Shown piece after piece: positions 5,661 through 10,923 of a stretch of DNA of 10,923 nucleotides (its first letter is position 1; the number at the start of each line of letters is the position of its first letter). The position numbers were made by a program, and so were the translations under genes. The notes beneath the pieces are model-generated. The model did no database searches, was not told where the DNA came from, and saw nothing but the letters and a program-made list of their open reading frames with translations. This DNA comes from Halorhodospira sp. Its GTDB lineage: Bacteria > Pseudomonadota > Gammaproteobacteria > Nitrococcales > Halorhodospiraceae. The stretch covers positions 1 to 10,923 of the forward strand of contig SKJZ01000047.1 in assembly GCA_007121755.1 (NCBI GenBank). Reading direction: 5' to 3'.

Positions 5661-8600
5661 ATGCACCTTAAAAAGATCAAGCTCGCCGGATTCAAGTCGT
5701 TTGTCGACCCCACCTCGGTCCCGCTGCCGGGTCGGCTGGTGGGCATCGTCGGCCCCAACGGCTGCGGCAAGTCGAACCTGATCGACGCGGTGCGCTGGGT
5801 CATGGGCGAGAGTTCCGCCAAGCACCTGCGCGGCGAGTCCATGGCCGACGTGATCTTCAACGGCTCCAGCGAGCGTGCCCCGGTCGGCCAGGCCAGCATC
5901 GAACTGGTCTTCGACAACACCGACGGCACCGTCGGCGGCAAGTACGCCGGCTTCAACGAGATCTCCATTAAGCGCCAGGTCAACCGCGAGGGCCAGTCCC
6001 ACTACGCCCTCAACGGCACCCGCTGCCGCCGCCGCGACATCTCCGACGTCTTTATGGGGACCGGGCTGCGGCCCCGGGGCTACACCATCATCGAGCAGGG
6101 GATGATCTCCCGGGTCATCGAGTCGCGGCCCGAGGAGCTGCGGGTCTATCTGGAAGAGGCCGCCGGGATCTCGGTCTATAAGGAGCGGCGCCGGGAGACT
6201 GAGCGCCGAATGACCGGTACCCGGGAGAACCTGGAGCGTTTGAACGACGTTCGCGATGAAGTCGGCCGCCAGTTGGAGCGGCTGCGGCGTCAGGCCGAGA
6301 CCGCCGAGCGTTACCGCGAACTCAAGGACGAGGAGCGGCGGTTGCGGGCCGAGTTGACCGTGTTGCGGATGCAGGCGTTGGACGCCCACCGGCTGGAGCG
6401 GGAGTCTCATCTGGCGGAGCGTGAGAAAGCGCGCGAGGCCGCCGTGGCGGGGCAGCGCCGGGCGGAGCGGGAGATGGAGGCGCTTCGCGAGGCGTCCGCC
6501 GACCGCCACGAAAAGCTCAACGCGATCCAGGGGCGTTACTACCAAGTGGGGTCGCAGATCGCCTCCTTGGAGCAGCGTATCCAACACGAGCGGGAGATGC
6601 GGCAGCGGCGCGGCGAGGAGTTGGAGCAGGTCGGCGCCTCGTTGGCCGAGCTGGAAGAGACGGTGACCGAGGACCGGGAAAAACTCGCCGTCTTGGAGGC
6701 CCGGCTCGACGAGTTGGAGCCGGCCCACGAGGCCGCCGTAGCCGAGGAGGAGGCGGCCGGCGCCGCTCACGAGGAGGCCCGGGGCCGGCTGGACGCGTGG
6801 CGTGACGCCGTGGAGCAGGCCCGCACCGAGCAACAGGCGGCGGGTCGGCGCGAGGAGGTGGAGCGCCTGCGGGGAGAGGCGGCGGCGCGCCGGGTGCGCG
6901 AGATGGACGAGCGGATCAAGGCGGTGGACGATGAGTACCAGACCATCGATCCGCAGGCCCTGGAGCGCGAGATTGAGGAGTTGGAGGCCGAGGACGAGAC
7001 GCTGGCCGCCGAACTGGAGGCCGGCCGACAGGCCCGCGACGCCGCCGGGGCGGCGGTGGAGGAAGGGGCCGGCTGCCGCGACCGGGCCTCCCGCGCACTG
7101 GACGAGGCCCGCGAGGGGTTGGCCGGTGCCCGTGCCCGCCTGACCTCCCTGGAGACCCTCCAGGAGTCGGCGCTGGGCCGGCAGCGCGGCGAGGAGCGGG
7201 AAGAGTGGCTGAGTCGCCACGGCTGGGATGGCGCGCCGCGTCTCGCCGAGGGGTTGGATGTAACGCCGGGATGGGAGCGCGCCGTTGAGGCGGTGTTGGG
7301 AGACAGCCTCCAGGCCGTTTGCGTCGCCGACGCCACGCTGCCCGCGGGCGGGTGGCCGGAGGGCGGCTCCCTGATCCTCGCCGGGGACGGCGGCGGCCTC
7401 GACGAGCCGTCCGGCGACCGGTTGGCGTCCCGGGTGCGTGGCTACGCCGCGGCGCGGGAGATGCTGATGGGCGTGCGGTGCGCCGCGAGCCTGCCCGAGG
7501 CCTACCGTCTCCGGGCCGAACTCGGCCCCGGCCAGAGCGTCGTTACTCCGGAAGGTGTCTGGATGGGGCGGCACTGGCTGCGAACACCGGGTGGCGACGA
7601 GGCCGAGGCCGGTCTGCTGGAGCGCGAGCGGGAGATCGCGTCACTGCGGGAGGAGATCGGCGAAGCCGAACGGTGGGTGGCGCAGTTGGAGGGCGAGTTG
7701 GAGGCCGCGCGGGAGGCGGTGGCCGCGGCGGAGCGGCGGCGGGACGAGGCGGCCGCCCGCTTGGAGCCGCTCCATCGGCGTCACGCCGATCTCCAGGCCC
7801 GTTTGCAGCATCGCCGGGAGGCGTTGGAAAGCGCCCGCGGCCGCCGGGACGAGTTGGCCGCCACGCGGGAGCGGCTCCGCGAACAGCGCGCGGAGGCGGT
7901 CACCGAACAGGAAGAGGCCGCAATGGCGGCCGAGGGGGCCGCCGAGGCCGTCGCCGCCGCCGCCGAGCGGCTGGAGGCCGTCGAGGTCGAGCGCGAAGGG
8001 TTGCAACGCCGGGTCGACGACGGCGCGGAGCGCCTCCACGCGGCCCGCGAGCGGCGCCACGAATTGGTGACCAAGCGGGAGAGCGCCCGGACCGGTGCCG
8101 ACTCGGTGCGCGAGCAACTGCGGCGGGCCGAAGTGCAGTACGAGCGGCTGCGCCGCCGCCACGACGAGTTGCGGGAGGCTGAGAAAGAGAGCGGTGATCC
8201 CGCCGAAACGCTGGCCGGTGAGCGGGACGCCTTGCTGGCCGACCGCGCCGAGATCGAGACCGAGCTGGCCGAGGCGCGGCGGCAGGCGGAGTCGCTGGAC
8301 CACCAGTTCCGTCAGTGGGAGGCCCATCGTGTCGAGGCGGAGCGGTTGGCCGAGAGCGAGCGTGAACAGGCCGAGCAACTACGCTTGGAGGTGAGTGAAC
8401 TCAATGTCCACCGCCAGCGCGAAGGCGAGCGGCTCCATGAGCTTGAGCTGACCGAGGAGGCCGTGGCCGGGCGGCTCCCGGAGGGCGCGGCCGCCGATGA
8501 GTGGGAGCGGAGTCTGGAGGCCACGGTCGAGCGGGTGCGCCGTCTCGGCTCCGTCAATCTGGCGGCTATCGACGAGTGCCGCCAATTGGAGGAGCGCCAG

Positions 8601-9161
8601 CACTACCTGGACGCCCAGTTCGACGATTTGTCCGAGGCACTGGAGACGCTGGAGGGCGCCATCCGGCGCATCGACCGGGAGACCCGCGCCCGCTTCCGGG
8701 ATACCTTCGAGCAGGTCAACCAGGGACTCTCCCGGTTCTTCCCGCGGCTGTTCGGGGGCGGCAGGGCGTATCTGGAATTGACCGAGGACGACTTGCTTTC
8801 GACCGGCGTTACGGTGATGGCGCAACCCCCCGGCAAGCGGATCTCCAGCATCCATTTGCTCTCCGGCGGCGAGAAGGCGTTAACGGCGGTGGCCTTGGTC
8901 TTCGCTATCTTTAACCTGAATCCTGCGCCTTTTTGTCTGCTGGATGAGGTGGACGCACCGTTGGACGAGGCCAATGTGGGGCGTTTCTGCGGCCTGGTGG
9001 AAGAGATGTCGGAGAAGGTGCAGTTCGTGCTCATTACCCACAATAAGACGACGATGGAGCGGGCGTCCCACTTGCTCGGCGTGACCATGCACGAGCCGGG
9101 CGTATCGCGGTTGGTGGCGGTGGACGTGGACGAGGCCATGGATATCGCAGAGGCCGGCTGA
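5661..9161 (+). CDS. smc: Chromosome segregation/condensation ATPase Smc
   Basis: The product has 1166 residues, close to the usual 1150-1190. It is the core of the Smc-ScpAB condensin, which uses ATP to extrude and compact chromosomal DNA. The N-terminal head has Walker A GPNGCGKSN (31-39, Lys37), the conserved Arg57 in AKHLRGES, and the Q-loop in IIEQG (Gln146). Two Glu/Arg/Ala-rich coiled-coil arms of nearly equal length (about 170-510 and 650-985) flank a hinge (about 517-645, starting LSRHGWDGAPRLAEGL). The C-terminal head has the ABC signature LSGGEKA (from 1067) and Walker B FCLLDEVDAP (from 1091, catalytic Glu1096), then VLITHNK. All catalytic residues are present. The start at ATG 5661 gives the conserved opening MHLKKIKLAGFKSF; its ribosome binding site is weak (GGA at 5651-5653). 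zipA follows 81 bp downstream. scpA and scpB are not in the window. Confidence 0.98.
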   Translation: MHLKKIKLAGFKSFVDPTSVPLPGRLVGIVGPNGCGKSNLIDAVRWVMGESSAKHLRGESMADVIFNGSSERAPVGQASIELVFDNTDGTVGGKYAGFNEISIKRQVNREGQSHYALNGTRCRRRDISDVFMGTGLRPRGYTIIEQGMISRVIESRPEELRVYLEEAAGISVYKERRRETERRMTGTRENLERLNDVRDEVGRQLERLRRQAETAERYRELKDEERRLRAELTVLRMQALDAHRLERESHLAEREKAREAAVAGQRRAEREMEALREASADRHEKLNAIQGRYYQVGSQIASLEQRIQHEREMRQRRGEELEQVGASLAELEETVTEDREKLAVLEARLDELEPAHEAAVAEEEAAGAAHEEARGRLDAWRDAVEQARTEQQAAGRREEVERLRGEAAARRVREMDERIKAVDDEYQTIDPQALEREIEELEAEDETLAAELEAGRQARDAAGAAVEEGAGCRDRASRALDEAREGLAGARARLTSLETLQESALGRQRGEEREEWLSRHGWDGAPRLAEGLDVTPGWERAVEAVLGDSLQAVCVADATLPAGGWPEGGSLILAGDGGGLDEPSGDRLASRVRGYAAAREMLMGVRCAASLPEAYRLRAELGPGQSVVTPEGVWMGRHWLRTPGGDEAEAGLLEREREIASLREEIGEAERWVAQLEGELEAAREAVAAAERRRDEAAARLEPLHRRHADLQARLQHRREALESARGRRDELAATRERLREQRAEAVTEQEEAAMAAEGAAEAVAAAAERLEAVEVEREGLQRRVDDGAERLHAARERRHELVTKRESARTGADSVREQLRRAEVQYERLRRRHDELREAEKESGDPAETLAGERDALLADRAEIETELAEARRQAESLDHQFRQWEAHRVEAERLAESEREQAEQLRLEVSELNVHRQREGERLHELELTEEAVAGRLPEGAAADEWERSLEATVERVRRLGSVNLAAIDECRQLEERQHYLDAQFDDLSEALETLEGAIRRIDRETRARFRDTFEQVNQGLSRFFPRLFGGGRAYLELTEDDLLSTGVTVMAQPPGKRISSIHLLSGGEKALTAVALVFAIFNLNPAPFCLLDEVDAPLDEANVGRFCGLVEEMSEKVQFVLITHNKTTMERASHLLGVTMHEPGVSRLVAVDVDEAMDIAEAG

Positions 9162-9171
9162 TTTATCGGTC

Positions 9172-9185
9172 CGGGGGCGCCCCCG
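9172..9185. repeat. 14-bp GC palindrome between smc and zipA
   Basis: CGGGGGCGCCCCCG is a perfect palindrome starting 11 bp after the smc stop. As RNA it could form a 5-bp GC stem with a 4-nt loop, but no T-run follows, so it is unlikely to stop transcription into zipA. It might cause pausing or protect the smc 3' end. Confidence 0.35.
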
Positions 9186-9242
9186 AGCGGTATTGCCGAT
9201 GAGTCATCCGGACACGTTGCCTGGAAGAGAGCGAAATACCTT

Positions 9243-10301
9243 ATGGACCCGTTGCGCTGGATCATCCTCGGTATCGGTCTGCTCGTGCTTGCCGGTATCT
9301 ATCTCCACGGCCGTTGGCGCGAACGGCGCCGTCAGGTGGAGGCGCGCCGGGAGTTGGCCAGCGAGGCAGCCAATCCGGGGAGTAAGTCAGATCCCCCCGC
9401 TGTGGAGCAGGATTGGGAGTTGCGTCCAGCGTCCCACGATATGCCCTTTGTCGACGATCAGGCGCTGGAGGCGTTAGACCGTCTGATCGGTGAAGGCGAG
9501 TCACGCGGTGCCGCCGGGCGGCGCGGCGGGGCAAAAGCGGCGGCCGGGGAAGCGGGCGCCGAGACCGAAGAGGTACCGGAGGGGGCGTGGTGGGAAGAGC
9601 TTCCGGAAGAGGGGGCAGACGACCCTGGGCCGGAAACGGACCCGCTGGAGGAGGCCGAGGCCCGTACCGGTAACCCCTTGTTGGGCCTCGCCGATGGGGA
9701 CGACACTGCGGAAGAGGTGGCGGTGGATTCTGTCGGCCCAGAAAGCCCGGTGAAGGCGCCGGAGGAGGGTTCGATGGAGGCGGACGGAGATTCGCTTCCC
9801 CTGCGCTTGCCCCCGGCCTCCAAGCTTGAGATCGCCGCCTTCCGTACCGGCAATCCGCCCGAGGCCGAAAAGATCATCGCCGTCCATGTGGAGGCCCCCG
9901 AGGGACAGTTCTTTCAGGGCGAGGCGTTGGGCAGGGCGCTTCGGGCGGCGGGGATGGAGCCGGGGGAGAACCGCATCTGGCATCGGCACGGCCACAGCGA
10001 AGTGGGCCTGTTCAACGTCTACAGCGCGGCCAGCATGGTGGAGCCGGGCTATCTCGACGATCTGCCCAACTTGGAGACCCCGGGGCTCACCCTCTTCATG
10101 CAGTTGCCGCTGCCGGTCGACGGTGAGGAGGCGCTGGACGCGATGCTGGCAACCGCCCGTCTACTCGCGGTGAGCCTGGGCGGCGAACTGCTCGACGCCA
10201 ACCACTCGACGTTGACCCCGCAGGCCGCCGCGCATATCCGGGAGGAGTTGCGGGAGCACCGGCGGCGGGTTCATGTCGCCGCCTACCGGACAAAAAAGTA
10301 G
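9243..10301 (+). CDS. zipA: Cell division protein ZipA
   Basis: ZipA (352 residues here) anchors the FtsZ ring to the inner membrane early in division. A single N-terminal membrane segment (about 6-21, WIILGIGLLVLAGIYL) is followed by a basic patch (RWRERRR) at the cytoplasmic face. The linker (about 30-205) is long and dominated by Glu, Asp, Gly and Ala, rather than Pro/Gln-rich as in E. coli. The FtsZ-binding domain spans about 209-345: EKIIAVHVEAPEG, then RIWHRHG, GLFNVYSAASMVEPG, LTLFMQLPLPVDG and STLTPQAAAHIREEL, which match the family closely. The ribosome binding site is poor (GGAAGAGAG about 12 nt upstream), but ATG 9243 directly precedes the membrane segment. The gene lies between smc and ligA, a neighbourhood common in gammaproteobacteria, and is probably read from the smc promoter at least in part. 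Confidence 0.96.
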   Translation: MDPLRWIILGIGLLVLAGIYLHGRWRERRRQVEARRELASEAANPGSKSDPPAVEQDWELRPASHDMPFVDDQALEALDRLIGEGESRGAAGRRGGAKAAAGEAGAETEEVPEGAWWEELPEEGADDPGPETDPLEEAEARTGNPLLGLADGDDTAEEVAVDSVGPESPVKAPEEGSMEADGDSLPLRLPPASKLEIAAFRTGNPPEAEKIIAVHVEAPEGQFFQGEALGRALRAAGMEPGENRIWHRHGHSEVGLFNVYSAASMVEPGYLDDLPNLETPGLTLFMQLPLPVDGEEALDAMLATARLLAVSLGGELLDANHSTLTPQAAAHIREELREHRRRVHVAAYRTKK

Positions 10302-10376
10302 GCGATTGTGCACGTTGCGGCAATGCTTACCGTGACGTGAGCGCGAAAGGTTATGAATCGTTGCACGGGGGGTAAG

Positions 10377-10923
10377 GTGGCGGAGACGGGGGATGAGCGC
10401 CGGATCGCGGAGTTACGCCGGGAGATCGCCGGCCACGACCACCGCTACTACGTCCTAGACGCCCCGGTGATCTCGGACGCCGAGTACGACGCCTTGATGG
10501 CGGAGCTGCGCGCGCTGGAAGCGCGCTTCCCCGATTTGGTGACCGCCGACTCTCCCACCCAGCGGGTGGCCGGCGCCCCGCTGGAGGGCTTCGGCACTGT
10601 CCGCCACGCCACGCCGATGCTCTCCCTCGACAACGCCTTCGAGGACGGCGATCTGATCGAATTCGACCGCCGCGTCCGCGAGCGGTTGGGGTTGGAGCCG
10701 GTCGTCTATACCGGCGAGCCGAAGCTCGACGGCCTTTCCATCAGTCTCACTTATGAGGACGGCGTGTTGACCACCGCCGCCACGCGGGGCGACGGGCGGG
10801 TAGGCGAAGACGTCACCGCCAACGTGCGCACCGTGCGCAGCGTCCCGCTGCGCCTGCAAGGCGCCGGCTGGCCGGCGCGGATGGAGGTGCGCGGCGAGGT
10901 GGTGATCCGCAAGGCCGACTTCG
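10377..10923 (+). CDS. ligA: NAD-dependent DNA ligase LigA, N-terminal part (cut by window end)
   Basis: About 182 of roughly 670 residues are in the window. LigA seals nicks in DNA using NAD+, acting in replication and repair. Domain Ia (NMN-binding) is present: HDHRYYVLDAPVISDAEYD at about 20-38. The adenylation domain follows, with PKLDGLS, whose Lys116 is the AMP-accepting residue (Lys115 in E. coli), then ATRGDGRVGEDVTANV and MEVRGEVVI. I chose GTG 10377, with a G-run (10366-10371) about 5 nt upstream, because it gives the same distance to the Lys motif as in E. coli. An in-frame ATG at 10353 would add 8 residues (MNRCTGGK), but its AAAGG lies only 2 nt away. The gene is 75 bp after zipA and co-oriented. 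No sign of decay is visible. Confidence 0.96.
   Translation, partial: MAETGDERRIAELRREIAGHDHRYYVLDAPVISDAEYDALMAELRALEARFPDLVTADSPTQRVAGAPLEGFGTVRHATPMLSLDNAFEDGDLIEFDRRVRERLGLEPVVYTGEPKLDGLSISLTYEDGVLTTAATRGDGRVGEDVTANVRTVRSVPLRLQGAGWPARMEVRGEVVIRKADF

Noticed and set aside
5526..7574. A 682-codon open frame on the - strand opposite smc
   Set aside because: The Smc frame is unmistakable. The antisense translation is Leu/Gly/Pro-rich with no family motif, a normal by-product of Smc codon use (GAG/GCC/CGG-rich coiled coil).
7319..8182. A 287-codon Arg/Gly-rich frame on the + strand inside smc
   Set aside because: It overlaps the hinge and second coiled-coil region of smc in another frame and is compositionally biased; no sign of overlapping coding function.
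6200..8560. Many short repeats of GAG/CGG/GCC triplets inside smc
   Set aside because: They encode heptad-like Glu/Arg/Ala coiled-coil arms and are explained by the protein, not by DNA repeats.
10302..10376. Possible promoter or terminator between zipA and ligA
   Set aside because: The 75-bp gap shows no hairpin with a T-run and no paired -35/-10 hexamers; only a short GTGCAC palindrome is present, too small to mean anything.

Overview
The window is GC-rich chromosomal DNA from a gammaproteobacterium. The right half carries smc, zipA and ligA in tandem on the + strand, an order known from several gammaproteobacterial lineages (for example Pseudomonas). ZipA itself is largely a gammaproteobacterial protein. 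The predicted lipoprotein and the ZipA linker are strongly acidic. This would fit a halophilic or halotolerant host such as an Ectothiorhodospiraceae-like organism, but that placement is inference from composition only.

Left part (1-4772, accessory). A large regulator gene on the - strand runs off the left edge. It has a MalT-like STAND ATPase at the N-terminus, a helical repeat-like middle, and an OmpR/SARP-type winged helix at the C-terminus instead of the usual LuxR helix-turn-helix. A 263-bp divergent intergenic region separates it from a + strand gene for an acidic secreted lipoprotein of unknown function. That intergenic region holds a direct repeat with 11-bp period and two dyads. Directly after the lipoprotein gene, and in the same frame, is a stretch with convincing coding composition (4304-4772). 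It seems to need a one-base frame change near 4670 to reach a sensible C-terminus, so I call it a probable frameshifted gene or remnant. A strong hairpin starts immediately after its shifted stop.

Middle (4773-5546). A compact type II toxin-antitoxin pair of the vapBC class: an AbrB-fold antitoxin and a PIN-domain RNase toxin overlapping by ATGA. It is preceded by a dyad and by a 10-bp palindrome that contains the antitoxin's ribosome binding site.

Right part (5547-10923, core). smc (chromosome condensation ATPase), zipA (membrane anchor of FtsZ) and ligA (NAD-dependent DNA ligase, cut by the right edge) are co-oriented with short gaps and are probably at least partly co-transcribed. A candidate promoter lies just upstream of smc. 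They link chromosome organisation, cell division and DNA joining.

No rRNA, tRNA, CRISPR array, IS element or integrase is visible. The part least explained by known families is the regulator-lipoprotein-remnant block. I found no clear evidence of a wholly new multi-gene system.
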